Below the pieces are notes generated by a model that was not told where the DNA came from, searched no databases, and saw only the letters and a list, made by a program, of their open reading frames with translations. This document shows positions 1 through 23,589 of a DNA stretch of 64,000 nucleotides, in pieces. This DNA comes from Valencia hispanica (Eukaryota; Chordata; Actinopteri; Cyprinodontiformes; Valenciidae). A program made the translations under genes and the position numbers. How positions within the stretch are numbered: position 1 is the first letter of the stretch; each line of letters starts with the position of its first letter. The stretch covers positions 34,306,871-34,370,870 of the forward strand of contig OY747707.1 in the NCBI GenBank assembly GCA_963556495.2, given 5' to 3'.

Positions 1-1268
1 TGTACTGTGATATATGGGTTGATCATTGAATAATTTTTTTTTTAATTACATCTTAAATACATTAGGACAAAGTTTAAGCCTGGCAGTTGTTATACCCACA
101 CAGCAATATGATAAAAAAAACTGAGTTTATCTCATAATGGAGACGGTTTGAAAAGAAAGTAAAGACAAAAGAAGAAGGTAATGTACTGCTCAACACAGTA
201 TTGTAAATATTTATAATAAAGCTTTATTAAAGTGGAGAAACTGCCAGCCTGACCTAGAAGCACATGATTTCTGTTTCTCTGGACATCAAAGATGCTTTTA
301 TGGGCTGATGTCATTGTCACTGGTGGAAAAGTACTGCCAGGGACACGCTGTCGTTATGCAAAACAAGGCCTGGTTTCAGTGTTTGGCATTTTCATGTCAT
401 GCTAACATTACTGAAAGTTTCTGAGGAAGCTCTACACACAGGGTCGGATCCGAAACAAAAAATTATGTCTATAGATAGATTTAGCCATAGTATACATTCC
501 ATGTATACTATGGCTGCCCTGCTTAGTCAGTTTAAGACTAATCGTGTTACACTGAAGTTTCTGTGGATAAATATGTAGATACAGTGCAGAATGTTGCATT
601 TGCTACAGATAAGGGTTGCAGTATTTTATAAATCTTAGAAAACATGTTAAAATTACCTTTTTAAACATGGAGTCTTTAATAAACTATCAACTATGAGTAC
701 AGGGCCTTCCCTATAAAATGTAGAAGCTTGAGATAACAGAAATATATAGGAAAATTACCCAGTAATGGAAGTGAAATAAACAATTACATCTCCAAAACTC
801 ACTATTCGAGAACTGCAGCAAAGTCACAAGTGTCCATCACAACAATCAGACACTATCTACAATGGACCCATCATTCATGGGGGTTGGGGACCACAGCTGT
901 CTGAATACCTGAAATCTTTAAGACATATTGGTGGCTCCAGGGAGCTACAGCTCCCCCTGGATCAGACATAGCACAACAATATCCATCATGTCTGTTTGAA
1001 GCTCAACAAAGTAAAAAAAAACAAAAAACGTTCTGCTTATGTTGCATCAATGTACCGAGTGAGGACAACTAGGAAACAGAGCTCCATCAGGTTAGCAACA
1101 TGCTGAAAAGCAAATAAGAGAATGGATGGACCATTAACAATACTAAACAGAATTTTTAATGCTTTGTCCCTCTACCAACAGGCACATTCTCCTGTTGTGA
1201 TTTGGACACCAAGTGAAAAAAATGACCCTTCTGGTACCAGTCATTAAGTTTTGGTGTTGCAGACCAGA
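1..1268. other. gene-free flank, AT-rich
   Basis: No exon could be recognised. The stretch holds a perfect hairpin at 483-515. Around 790-990 a short plus-strand run reads TIRELQQSHK in one frame, which resembles the helix-turn-helix start of a Tc1-like transposase. That relic call is an inference from a few residues. The exchanger gene transcribed leftward probably continues through or beyond this region, so part of it may be intron. Confidence 0.5.
483..515. repeat. perfect 15-bp inverted repeat, 3-nt loop
   Basis: The left arm agccatagtatacat (483-497) is the exact reverse complement of 501-515, separated by tcc. It would fold as a 15-bp stem. No gene or recognised transposon end surrounds it, so its role is unknown. 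It could be the centre of a small palindromic MITE. Confidence 0.8.
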
Positions 1269-1438
1269 GGGCTGTTTCACAAAGCAAGCTAATCTCAAAC
1301 GCCAGATTTACTTTTACAATCCTGGCTTAATTTTCCAAAATTCCGTTCCTACGAACGAGGCTAACCTAAAGCCCCACTTAGTCACTATAGTGACATGTTA
1401 TTTGACAAACCTGCTCCATGGCAGGCTAACTGTCAGGC

Positions 1439-1453
1439 TTATTTTAGCTTGAT
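1439..1453. repeat. LINE target-site duplication, 3' copy
   Basis: ttattttagcttgat is identical to 4704-4718 and directly abuts the T-rich (poly-A) end of the LINE. This is the signature of target-primed reverse transcription. Confidence 0.8.
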
Positions 1454-4400
1454 TTTTGTTCTTTTTTTATAGAACTTTATTGCATACAAACATTATACAA
1501 TTACAAAAACATGCTCGAGGTGAGGGAATGTACATAAATGAATTAATATAGTTCAAATTCTTCACATAAGGCTTTCAGTCTCGTTGCTTTAGAGTTAGTG
1601 CAAATTTTTAAAGAGTTCAAAAAACATTTTAGATAAGCCTTGAACACAGTGAGGTTAGGTTTTTGTTTTGCAAACTTGCTGGCATGAATGTGGAATTTAC
1701 CCAACAAAATTAGAAAGTTGATGACATGTTTTTTTTCCCTCTCTTTGAATATTAGAAATACCAAATAAAACACATTTAACATCAAGTGAAACAAAGATAT
1801 CCAGTTTTTTATTAAAGAAAAGATCTAGGTCACACCAAAGTAAAGGAGCATTCCCAAAAAAGATGGGTTAATGATTCATTTTCCAAGTGACAGAAGGAGC
1901 AAAGAGGATCAAAATTTGGAATATGTTTAGCCAGTACTGAATTGACAGGATAACATCTGTGTAAGATTTTAAGAGAAACCTCCCGAATTTTATTTGAGAC
2001 AAAGTGTGTGCTGGGCAACAGCCATGTCATTTCCCAATCTATATCAGAAAACAGATTGTTCCAAAAGAAAATTGAGGCAGGTCTGCTAATAGTATTCCTT
2101 TGTATTATCTCTCTAATATGTTCATTTTTAGTTTTAACACTTATAAAGGGATCTGAGTTACCTATAAATAACTAAGGGAAGAGAGGATAATGCACATTAG
2201 ACCGATCTGCAAATGATATCAGTAGTTTTACACCAGCTGGGATAGCATCAAAGACAATGGCAAATTCTTTAGGAGAAACAGGGATGTTATATTCAGAGAG
2301 AAATTCACCATATCTAAACATTTGTCCATTCTTGTTAAACAACTGTTTTACCAAAAGTAAACCATTATCCACCCAATTTCTGAAAAATAATGATCTACGC
2401 TTAAGACAAATATCCTGAGTATTCCAGATAAAATAATTCTGAGGAGAAAAATTATGTTTATAAACCAAAGGCCAGTATAGAAGCAGTTGTTTGTGGAAGT
2501 TAGATAACTTTACAGGAAGTTTTGCTATTCTGTAATTGCATCTTAACAGGAAGTCTAGACCACCCAAGGATTTAAATACCTGTGTGAAGATACAGTTCCA
2601 CAATGAATCTGGATTTCTCAGATATCTTTTAATCCATTTCATTTTGAACGTAGCATATAAAGTATGAAAGTCTAAGACATTGAAGCCACCTGAGCTTAAT
2701 TTATTAATCATCACACTCTTTTTAATCCGATGAGGCTTTCTTTTCCAAAGGAAACATTTTTGTGCATAAACTGTTGGGAACGTCAAGGGCTGAACCTATA
2801 TAAACAAGTCGAGAGAGGCCTTCAGTTTTAGCTAGCAAAACTCGACCTGTAATAGTCCGGTCTCTCTGTAACCATAGGTTAAACCTCTGCTGAAAGGAGG
2901 GAATAGTTCACTCAAAATTTTTACTAGACCTCACATTCTGGTCTTTAACTATTGTGATCCCAAGGTATTTGACTAGAGACTTAACTGGAATTCCAAACAA
3001 AGACAGCTCATTGCAGTTTTTTATTGGGAGAAGTTCACTTTTTTATAAATTCAGTTCGAGTCCAGATATTACTGAAAATCTATTTAAGAGTTTAAGAGCA
3101 GTCTCAATTTGATACTTATTTTGCAACCCTAAGATCATTATTTTTAAGAAAGGTAGCTAAGATTTGCATAGGAAGAAGAAATGAAAAGGGAGACACAGGG
3201 CAACCTTGATGAATTCCATGTTTTATGTTAAATCTTCTAGTAGTTCCATGAGGTAATTTACAGTAATAGAACTATTACCATTAGCATAAAGGGTACGGAT
3301 AGATCTTTGAAAATTCTCTCCAAAACCAAACAACTTGAGAGCTTTAAAAATGAAATAGTGTTCTATAGAGTCGAATGCTTTTTGAAAATCCAAAAATAAG
3401 ATAAAGCTGTCCTCTGAAAATAGTTCAGGATAGTCTAAAATATCAAGAACCAATCCTATTTTATCAAATATATATCTTCCAGCTATAAAACCATTCTGAG
3501 ATTCATCTATAATATAGCTAAACATATTGCTACAATTTTATAGTCATTGTTGAGCAAAGAAATGGGGCGCCAGTTATCCAGAATTAATATATCTTTCTGA
3601 GGTTTTGGGATTAGAGTCATTAAACCTTGAGATAGGGATGGAGGAAGTTTTTCATTACTAAAGCTTTCGATGAACATACAGTGTAGGAAGGGACTAAGTT
3701 CTTCTGAGAACAATTTATAAAATTCTGACGTTAGCCCATCTGAGCCTGGGGATTTGTTTAGTTTAAGTTTTTTAATTGCTTCCTTAATTTCATTAGGTGT
3801 AATTGAGGAGTCACAAAATATTTTGTTGTCATTATCAATTATTCCTGTGCCCCTTGAATTATTAACAAAAAAAGGTCAAGGTCCTCATGAGAAAGTCTAG
3901 ATTTATATAATGAATTGTAGAAGGATTCACAAATCGTTGCAACATTTTAGGATCATGAATAAGTCTGCCATTTGAATTAAGTTTTGTTAAGCCATTTTTT
4001 GTTTGCCTTTGTATTTCCAATTTAAGAAAGTAACTTGAATTTTGCTCCCCCTCCTCTAACCATTTAGCTCGAGAGCGTATAAAGGCTCCTTTTGCTTTTT
4101 TGATATACATTTGATCAAATTTAAATTGAAGGGTTTGCACCTTTGCCCTCTGTTCTTCAGATAGATTTTCAGGTAGAATAGAAGATGATGAAAGCAATTC
4201 AGATACCAAGCTATTTTGTTTCTTTACGTTATTTTTAACTCTATTAGCCCCAGCTTTCATTAAGAATTTTATTATTAAAAATTTTAAAAGCTCCCAATAA
4301 CGGCCAGAATTATTTTCAGACTGCGCTAGTTTTAAATATTCTGCAATTTTGGTTTTAATTGATAAACGTATAGCATTGTCATCTAGAAGATAGTTATTCA

Positions 4401-4703
4401 TCTTCCAACACGCGGGGATTGTTTAAATTCTCTCGGAGCTGATGTGGATATGTAACAAAATGGCTTTATGATCAATGAGGGGAGCTTAAACAATTTCAGC
4501 TTTACAGTTTGTTTGCTGGAAAGAGTTCGATATTAGCCAGAAGTCGATCCTTGAGTGTTGAGATCCAGATTTGTTTTTCCATGTATACTTTGTTGCATTA
4601 AAGTTAACTCTCCAGATGTCTATTAAGCCTCTTTCATTCATAAAGTCAACAATCTGGGAATTAATTTTTTGTCTGCAAGGCCATCGGTCAACCTCATCAA
4701 TAA
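1454..4703 (-). mobile_element. 5'-truncated L1-like LINE (ORF2 relic)
   Basis: On the minus strand the order is: the end of an apurinic-type endonuclease (about 4700-4486, DRWP and YTWKN...HSRIDFW); linker (4401-3862); reverse transcriptase fingers with LIPKP and NWRPISLLN (3713-3507); the palm motif LFLDFQKAFDSIEH (about 3420-3360); a GIHQGCPVSPF block (about 3230-3170); the thumb/C-terminal region (2786-2172); and a C-terminal cysteine motif CSFC...H...C (about 1940-1860). Frames break between these blocks, so it is dead. A T-rich run at 1454-1472 is the poly(A) tail on the minus strand. The 5' end is truncated within the endonuclease. The domain order and C-terminal zinc motif fit the L1/Tx1 group. 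Confidence 0.85.
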
Positions 4704-4718
4704 TTATTTTAGCTTGAT
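4704..4718. repeat. LINE target-site duplication, 5' copy
   Basis: An exact 15-bp copy of 1439-1453, marking the 5' truncation point of the LINE. It fixes the insertion inside the older TIR transposon. Confidence 0.8.
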
Positions 4719-4784
4719 GAATATGATTGGACAAGCCATGTGATGTCACACTGCAGGGCTGGGATTATTCTGCTGCTGTTCTCT

Positions 4785-5080
4785 CCCTCACATACACACA
4801 TCCTTGTCTTGCTAGTAGTAGTGAGGACCTTTATTGACTTCCAATCATTTTAGTGACTGTATTATGCCTAACCCAGACACTTTTCCTAACCCTAGCCAGA
4901 CCATTACCGTTCTATTCCTAACCCTAACTAAAACCTAATTCACACCATACCTCTAAAAACAACCATTAGAGCTCAGTGACACTGCCCGTAAGTAAGGACC
5001 AGTCAAAATCTCCTCACTTTGCATTAAACGGTCCTCACTTTATAGGTGAAAAACTTGAAACTGTGAAAAACGGTCCTTAG
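4785..5080. repeat. teleost interspersed repeat (gtgaggac / taaccctaac type)
   Basis: The block contains gtgaggacctttattgactt, several cctaacccta runs and repeated ggtcctcacttt words. It resembles a very common fish interspersed repeat of unclear class. The cctaac runs are not a telomere: they are degenerate and spaced. The block lies inside the TIR transposon, so it may be part of it or a further nested insert. Confidence 0.5.
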
Positions 5081-6585
5081 TCTGAATTCTAGACAGAAGC
5101 AAACACACAAACTCCAATATAAAGTTATTACAGCGGTTGCAGCAGCTGCAATTTCCTGTTTGGTGGCTAAATTATGCAAGGCAAGGTGGGGTTTTATTTT
5201 TTTTAAATGTAGCTCTAATTAGATTGAATTTTTTCCCATTTTGAAGAATGACTTATCTTTACTTGCTGGCAGAAACTTTTTGTTCCACACATGTTGCTCC
5301 TGACTCCAAGCATTAATAATAATTGCAAATATATCACTTTTTGTCTAAGATGGACCCATAAAATCCACATGCTGTCCTGTTTAAATGTGTAAAAATAGCC
5401 TTAAAGTGTCTTACAACTGGTAACAAAATACATATGTAACAGGAAATACTGTATTAGTGTGACTTTACATTTTGAAGGCTTAAAACTGTTCTTGTTAAAT
5501 ATTTTTACATCCTTACTTAAATCATGTTCTCATTTAACCTGTCAGCTATTTTCTGCCATGTGTTATGTTCTGGTTTTAATAATTTACAACAGACTTCAGA
5601 TTATCTTGCCCTACCCAATGAGGTAATATGATTTAATAACATGAATTTAGAAGTTTACAGTCAGAAGTGCTTCTCAGCGCTCATTGTGTCACACTCTGGA
5701 CTGTCCCTTCTTCTTTCCTTTTCTACCATTCTCACTCGCATCAAACGACAGGGGCTGCCTTTAATGTAGCGTGGACGCACATGAGCCTGGCTTGTTAAGC
5801 CTTGCTTAAATTAGCGGGGATTGAATCCATCTGAGTTTCGTTCATGGAATCACATAAGCCTGGCGCGAACCGTTAGGCTAACTCAAGCGAGGCTATTTCA
5901 AATAAGCCTAGATTTTTTTAGCTTGCTTAGTGGAACAGCCCACCGGTTTGTTTCTACAATGGTTTGCAATGGTCTGTATTAGCAAATGCTAGCCAATAGT
6001 GTGTCAACATAACTAGACATTCCAGCTTACCAAGATGCATTTCTTTCAAATATTTTAGATATGCTCTATGGAAAAATATGCGAACAGGGGAATCCGCAAA
6101 TAGGCGGGGATCCACTGTGCATGCAAACAGGTTGTTTAGAAGAAATGCCAAAAAAAAACTACCTTTTCTGTCCTAACATCCCAAATCTAAAGTCTGTTGG
6201 GATTTTTACAAAAAGGCTTGTATTGAGCTTTTTGACAGAAAAAACTCCTAGTCAGTTTGGCATTAGACAAAGAACAAACGTGGGGAAAGCAACTAATTTC
6301 CACTGTTGAGCATGAAAGAGGATCTGTGATGTTATATTTGATATATTTGTATATATTATTTAACATGTGCTTCTTCTCTCAAAATTAAAGGCTGGATTTT
6401 TAGGGCAAAGGTTAAAATCGTTCAGTATGACATTATGGTTCTGCATTAAATGCTAAATTTAAGGATTTTTTAGAGTTACCAGAGTTGCCTGTCGCTGCTT
6501 GAGTCTGTCAAATAAATAATAGTTACCATATATAAAGAGCATAAAAGCAGTGCTGTTTTCATTCTCTAACAATTGTTCATCTTAC

Positions 6586-17708
<11,123 letters not shown>

Positions 17709-17850
17709 CGTTGAGGATAAAACACAATCACTTCATCGTTAGTTCACGAAATATCCATTAGAAATTAATAAAATAAAACAAAAATAACTGAATACTCTTT
17801 GGCAAACTTCTTCAGAAAATCCAGCAACAGTGATGAAGAAACAAGGAGAC

Positions 17851-17875
17851 GTGTGTGTGTGTGTGTGTGCGTGTG
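17851..17875. repeat. (GT)n microsatellite
   Basis: A short GT run about 145 bp upstream of the exchanger's first ATG, in its probable 5' UTR or promoter. The remaining 17709-18480 shows no recognised element. Confidence 0.85.
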
Positions 17876-18482
17876 GTCGTGTCTCCTGCTTGCAGGACTG
17901 CACACCTGTGCTTCACTCGCGTCCACGATACTGAGTTCCGATACTGACTGGGTGCGGCTTCGAGCCCCAATCTGATTGGCTGTTACCTGAAGCAGGTGTA
18001 GGAGGTAGCACTTATTGTGCTTCTGCGCCATTCAGGGGCCACAGTAAGCAGTTTTGGTGTCAACATGTGAAGTCACAAAAATCAAACAGCTACTGAAAAG
18101 TGTTTCGATTTTAGAGACTGAAACAGGAACGTGTGATAGATTCAAACTCATTCCGACTGACATAAATAGGTTTGATTGCTTATAAATAAATAAAAAGATT
18201 TCGAAATGAAAAACCGAAGTATGTCAGAAATCGTGGCAGAAGTATGTTTGTGTTATCTGACCATTTCCAGCATCATAGCGCTCCATGAGTTCATAGAAAC
18301 ACCCTTAAAGCCACAATCAGAATGTCTGGTGGAATCGATCAAATTCACTTTAGATATTTGTCACCTATAGGCATATAACAACAAAATGGAGTCTGTTTTT
18401 AATTTGTTTAGTGGTATGAGTTGTAAGTGTTTTTTAAGCAACATTATGTCAGCACATTCATAAACACCTTCATTAGTACACA

Positions 18483-20088
18483 CAGTGGCTTGCAAAAGTA
18501 TTCGGTCCCCTTGAACTTTTCCACATTTTGTCACATTACAGCCACAAACATGAATCAATTTTATTGGAATTCCACGTGAAAGACCAATACAAAGTGGTGT
18601 ACACGTGAGAAGTGGAACGAAAATCATAAATGATTCCAAACATTTTTTACAAATAAATAACTGAAAAGTGGGGTGTGCGTAATTATTCAGCCCCCTGAGT
18701 CAAAACTTTGCAGAACCACTTTTTGCTGCAATTCCAGCTGCCAGTCTTTTAGCGTATGTCTCTACCAGCTTTGCACATCTAGAGACTGAAATTCTTGCCC
18801 ATTCTTCTTTGCAAAACAGCTCCAGCTCAGTCAGATTAGATGGACAGTGTTTGTGAACACCAGTTTTCAGATCTTGCCACAGATTCTCGATTGGATTTAG
18901 ATCTGGACTTTGACTGGGCCATTCTAACACATGGATATGTTTTGTTTTAAACCATTCCATTGTTGCCCTGGCTTTATGTTTAGGGTCGTTGTCCTGCTGG
19001 AAGGTGAACCTCCGCCCCAGTCTCAAGTCTTTTGCAGACTCCAAGAGGTTTTCTTCCAAGATTGCCCTGTATTTGGCTCCATCCATCTTCCCATCAACTC
19101 TGACCAGCTTCCCTGTCCCTGCTGAAGAGAAGCACCCCCAGAGCATGATGCTGCCACCACCATATTTGACAGTGGGGATGGTGTGTTCAGAGTGATGTGC
19201 AGTGTTAGTTTTCCGCCACACATAGAGTTTTGCATTTTGGCCAAAGAGTTCCATTTTGGTCTCATCTGACCAGAGCACCTTCTTCCACATGTTTGCTGTG
19301 TCCCCCACATGGCTTGTGGCAAACTGCAAACGGGACTTCTTATGGTTTTCTTTTAACAATGGCTTTCTTCTTGCCACTCTTCCATAAAGGCTAACTTTGT
19401 GCAGTGCACGACTAATAGTTGTCCTATGGACAGATTCCCCCACCTGAGCTGTAGATCTCTGCAGCTCGTCCAGAGTCACCATGGGCCTCTTGGCTGCATT
19501 TCTGATCAGCGCTCTCCTTGTTTGGCCTGTGAGTTCAGGTGGACGGCCTTGTCTTGGTAGGTTTACAGTTGTGCCATACTCCTTCCATTTCTGAGTGATC
19601 GCTTGAACAGTGCTCCGTGGGATGTTCAAGGCTTGGGAAATCTTTTTGTAGCCTAAGCCTGCTTTAAATTTCTCAATAACTTTATCCCTGACCTGTCTGG
19701 TGTGTTCTTTGGACTTCATGGTGTTGTTGCTCCCAACATTCTCTTAGACAACCTCTGAGGCCGTCACAGGGCAGCTGTATTTGTACTGACATTAGATTAC
19801 ACACAGGTACACTCTATTTAGTCATTAGCACTCATCAGACAATGTCTATGGGCAACTGACTGCACTCAGACCAAAGGGGGCTGAATAATTACGCACACCC
19901 CACTTTTCAGTTATTTATTTGTAAAAAATGTTTGGAATCATGTATGATTTTCGTTCCACTTCTCACGTGTACACCACTTTGTATCGGTCTTTCACCTGGA
20001 ATTCCAATAAAATTGATTCATGTTTGTGGCTGTAATGTGACAAAATGTGGAAAAGTTCAAGGGGGCCGAATACTTTTGCAAGCCACTG
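18483..20088 (-). mobile_element. intact DD34E Tc1/mariner transposon
   Basis: A 1606-bp element with very long terminal inverted repeats. 18483-18697 mirrors 19872-20088, both starting CAGTGGCTTGCAAAAGTATT. The right end is followed by TA; the left flank reads tacaca, so the left TA is displaced or mutated. The long repeats recall the IR/DR arrangement of Sleeping Beauty-like fish elements. It encloses a full-length transposase and lies about 0.8 kb upstream of the exchanger start codon. Confidence 0.92.
18700..19719 (-). CDS. Tc1 transposase, full length (339 aa)
   Basis: Cut-and-paste DDE transposase. Residues 1-110 form the paired-like DNA-binding region with two helix-turn-helix units (NIPRSTVQAITQKW; HRTTISRALHKV) and a GRPP AT-hook-type linker at 58-61. 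The catalytic domain holds D152 (WSDETK), D243 (QQDND) and E278 (PDLNPIEN) with 34 residues between the last two, hence DD34E. The glycine-rich GGGSIMLWGC box is at about 187-196. The length equals the family norm (about 340) with no stop or frameshift, so the enzyme could be functional. The closest known look-alikes are fish Tc1 elements of the Passport type; this assignment is from recall. Confidence 0.93.
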   Translation of the reverse strand: MKSKEHTRQVRDKVIEKFKAGLGYKKISQALNIPRSTVQAITQKWKEYGTTVNLPRQGRPPELTGQTRRALIRNAAKRPMVTLDELQRSTAQVGESVHRTTISRALHKVSLYGRVARRKPLLKENHKKSRLQFATSHVGDTANMWKKVLWSDETKMELFGQNAKLYVWRKTNTAHHSEHTIPTVKYGGGSIMLWGCFSSAGTGKLVRVDGKMDGAKYRAILEENLLESAKDLRLGRRFTFQQDNDPKHKARATMEWFKTKHIHVLEWPSQSPDLNPIENLWQDLKTGVHKHCPSNLTELELFCKEEWARISVSRCAKLVETYAKRLAAGIAAKSGSAKF

Positions 20089-20090
20089 TA

Positions 20091-22602
20091 TATGCCGTTG
20101 GTGATGTCATCAACACCAAAATTGCAACACCTAATTAGCTAACGTAAGTACTTTTATAAAACGCTGTATTTTGGGGATTCCTACTGTGAATATCTATATT
20201 TCATTACCTAATTGAGTCTTTGGCCATATAATTGTTGGTGAGATAAAATAAACACTGGCTTGTGCCATTTAAGTGTTTTCTTTTAATTTTTTTAATTCCA
20301 TATCTTCAGATACATAATAGGCTATCTGTTAGAAATTGGGTGCTTTAGTTTAAAGAAAAAAGAGAAAAAACGTTTTTCTTTTATTTCTCTTTCACGTTTT
20401 AAATTATAGAGAATCTGGTTTTCCCACATTGCATGAGCTATTTCACTTACACCTGGTCAACATATTGCATGTTAGTGCTCTATATTTACCTTCAGGAAAT
20501 AAAGACAGGCACATTTCTATGTGCATACATTTTGTATCAAAGTTAGTTTATTTGTTTAATTATTATTATTTTGTGCAATGGTTCCCACTAATTTCCGTAA
20601 GCAATTCCAAGTGATAGCTGTCCCTCACGCTTATGCTATTTATTTTGAATGTTCCCTGAGTATGTTCATCTGTTTTGTTTCCATCGCCATCCATGCACCA
20701 CACACAGCCCCAGGTGTGGTCACCATAGGATTGTGGTTATAGCAGACTATTGTTATATATAATCAAAACCATATTGTTGTCTTTAATTCTCTGTTACGTA
20801 CATCAAAATAACCTTTTTATCATTCTTCGTGACAAACTTCAGATTATTTTGCAATGGTTTTTAACTAAATATAAAAACAATAAAGAGTATAAACACCATT
20901 GTTACAAGTACATTTTAATGAAATATATCCATAATCCTACACTTTTTATAACAAATTATTTAAGGTCTCCACAGTTTAGACTGTAATTACTAAAAAGTAA
21001 AATCCTAACCATGTTTGAGTGGCTATTTTACCATTTGTCTTCAATTTACGCTATGACTAGAAGTCACACACTGAAAATATCCATAAATCAACATTTCATC
21101 ATTTAAAATAACATTTAGAATATCCATAAAAGCCTTCTTTCTGTTTTAAAATAAAGCTCTAACAACCTTCTTTCTGGGACAGTTAATATCCCACATGCAT
21201 ACATGTTTTCTAGGCTTCAGCTAAACGATGTTCTTCCTGTCTAGTATGAACACTCTGAACATCTGACAACAGAGTAGAAGAGGTAGACAATGCAGTTGTA
21301 AGTAGTTACAGTATTCATTTCACCTGTTTATGTCAAAATTACACACCAGAGTGCAATAGAAAATACAGTCAAAAAGGTATCAATTTTCAAATGTAAATTT
21401 GTTTCAATTAAGTAAAACTATTTTTGTAGCATATTTAGATATTGCATCACAGATATTACACCTTTTTACATATCAACTATTTAAACCTAACAATGGACGT
21501 GTAGATATCTAAAAAGCATTTTTCTTTTCTTTCTTTCATTAATTTTTGTTAGAAATATATTTTTAATATGTGAACACACTTCAATATAAAAAGAAACATT
21601 AGATGTTTTAGCATGAAACAAAGGGTCTAATAGAATCTGAAGAATTTGGTTACTTTTATTGTATTATAAATTGGCTTTCCATACCGGTCGACTTTCTTCA
21701 ATAAGTACAACAGCGGCCCCGAGTGGATGGAGCGAGCCTTGCCTCCATCAGGGCTATTACGTCTGGATGTGTCAGAGGGAGTCAGGGCGAGTCTTAACTG
21801 CAGGCACCGTCATTGCAACCAGGATGCGCATCAGTGTGACAAGAAGCCTTCATCTTTTTACTAAAGGTAGGACAGATTTATGTTCAGAGCGTGTTTCTGA
21901 GGGGATTTCTTGGTGATGGCTCTGGGTGTTTGTTCCCAGAGAAAGATGCTCTCATGACGCGAAGGGTCGCTCGCTGCTTGATCCCAATGAGGCGTGTTTA
22001 CAGCCATAACAAGAAGTCCAAATGTCGATGGCTTGTTTTAAAATTGTTCAAATGTAGCAGATCGGGGTGCGGGTTTTATACCCTGCGGCCCTACGCAGCA
22101 GCACCAGAGGATGAGCATCAGTGGATATTGTGACGTAATGTTTGTTATTGTACGTAAATAAATATAGACATTAAATGTAATGGCTAATGCTGCCATAATA
22201 AAGATTGACACTGGAGGGTTTTTTTGTATGTAGACTGTTTACGTCCAATAGCCTATTAAGCAAATCGAGTAACAGTCATTTGGAGGCTTATGGAAAGAGT
22301 GAGGATTATTTGTGCTTATTAAGGAAATGTTACTATCCCCCTACATTTAATAGCAGAGCTATATGCTGCCTTGTGAAGCAACGTGTCGCGCCATTGCAGG
22401 CCTTTCTAACGCTGCTAAAAGCGTCCAAAAGAATACAACTGATCAGCAGGTTGAGTTCTTGTTAATGTTTTTCAAATTAAAGTTATATTGAGAGTCCGAT
22501 TCTTACTTTCACCAGTCTTTTTTAGGAAGATCTTTGTATTTTTTATCTATATGTGTTTATCTCATTTCAAATATAAGTTTTATTGAAAGAAAAGTATATA
22601 GC
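20091..22602. other. gene-free intergenic stretch
   Basis: Mostly AT-rich with no recognised exon. 21680-22135 is richer in GC and CpG (tcgac, gcggccccgag, gacgcgaagggtcgctcgctg). It contains a GTAGGA splice-donor-like site near 21865 and a TGACGTAA CRE-like word at 22131. It might be a promoter or untranslated first exon for the rightward inpp4a gene, but nothing proves it. Confidence 0.4.
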
Positions 22603-22649
22603 ACATACATACATACATACATACATACATACATACATACATACATACA

Positions 22650-22679
<30 letters not shown>
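22603..22679. repeat. (ACAT)n microsatellite
   Basis: About 19 uninterrupted ACAT units. The following 22680-23580 has no recognised element. Confidence 0.95.
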
Positions 22680-22680
<1 letters not shown>

Positions 22681-23589
22681 TGCATATTCCTTATTTATAA
22701 TTACGTGTTGTCTCTATTGGTTCAGTTGTCTGAAGAGCAGCTCTTATACATTCTTTGCTTTGCTTTGTGAGTGTTCTATCCCTATGTGTAAAGTCATTTG
22801 TATCTCCTTCTCATCATATTGGCAGTTTCAGTTTAGTGATTAATGAAACCTTTTTACACATTTTGGATCAGATTTTCATGGACTGCAGATGCTGCACTGA
22901 TCAGCATTAAACTAAATCCCTTAATCAATAAAGTGAAATAAACAGGTTCACAGTGTGATAGAGGAAGTTTGTTGGTGCCAAAATGAAGAGAAGACAGGAA
23001 TGATGACAGAGCAGAAGAGTCATTTAAGACAGGTTCAGAATGATGTGGAAGATGTCTGAGAGAGAGGAGCTGCAGTAAATTTGCTGCTGACGGCATCTGC
23101 AGGAGGCCCTGATGTGTACAGGCAGCCCAACAAACTGGGTCACTTTTGTTTCCAGACATGCAGAGGACCAACGACCACCTACAGCTCTGTTTTGCTTTTC
23201 TGGTGCAGTTCTGCTCAGAGATACACATACAATCATTATGAATGTAATTAACTTTTGACTTTTAATGATTTTTTTTCCAGGGTAAAGGGATTTACTGCAT
23301 ATTAACATCAATGGGTCTTAAAAACTAGAATTAGGTGCATAGTTTGACTCTATTGTGGATCTTTTTTTAATTCAGTGTTAAAGAAATTATACATGCAGAC
23401 ATATCATGCCATTTAACAATTTGAACCTAATCCATGCCCTTGGTGCAGCAGTGTAGCTGTCCAATGTTCAACTGCGAGAGTGAAAACCAAAAAAGGAGTC
23501 CCTGCTCAAAAATCAACGTTTTGAACCATGAGTAACAATCTTAACGCCTTATGGAGAAAAGCATTATAGTCAGATAACACCAAGATTGA

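Larger units (their letters stand above)
1269..5941. mobile_element. non-autonomous TIR DNA transposon, split by a LINE
   Basis: The left end gggctgtttcacaaagcaag (from 1269) matches the reverse complement of the right end, gggctgttccactaagcaag (ending 5941), with two mismatches in 20. Further in, both sides carry related aggctta/taagcct and gctaac words. Removing the LINE at 1454-4703 and one copy of its target duplication leaves about 1.4 kb with no transposase, so it is non-autonomous. The termini look like PIF/Harbinger-, IS4EU- or ISL2EU-type fish elements, but I could not settle the superfamily and no clear target duplication is visible. Confidence 0.6.

Noticed and set aside
4850..4960. 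Interstitial telomere (cctaaccctaac)
   Set aside because: The units are irregular and embedded in a common fish repeat, not a TTAGGG array.
21659..22133. Two plus-strand frames as a gene
   Set aside because: No conserved motif; the region was kept only as a possible promoter or untranslated exon.
22534..22843. Frames rich in Tyr-Ile-His-Thr
   Set aside because: Pure translation of the (ACAT)n microsatellite.
22854..23228. 124-residue minus-strand frame
   Set aside because: Cys/Leu/Ser-rich with no motif or splice partner; may be repeat-derived but cannot be supported.
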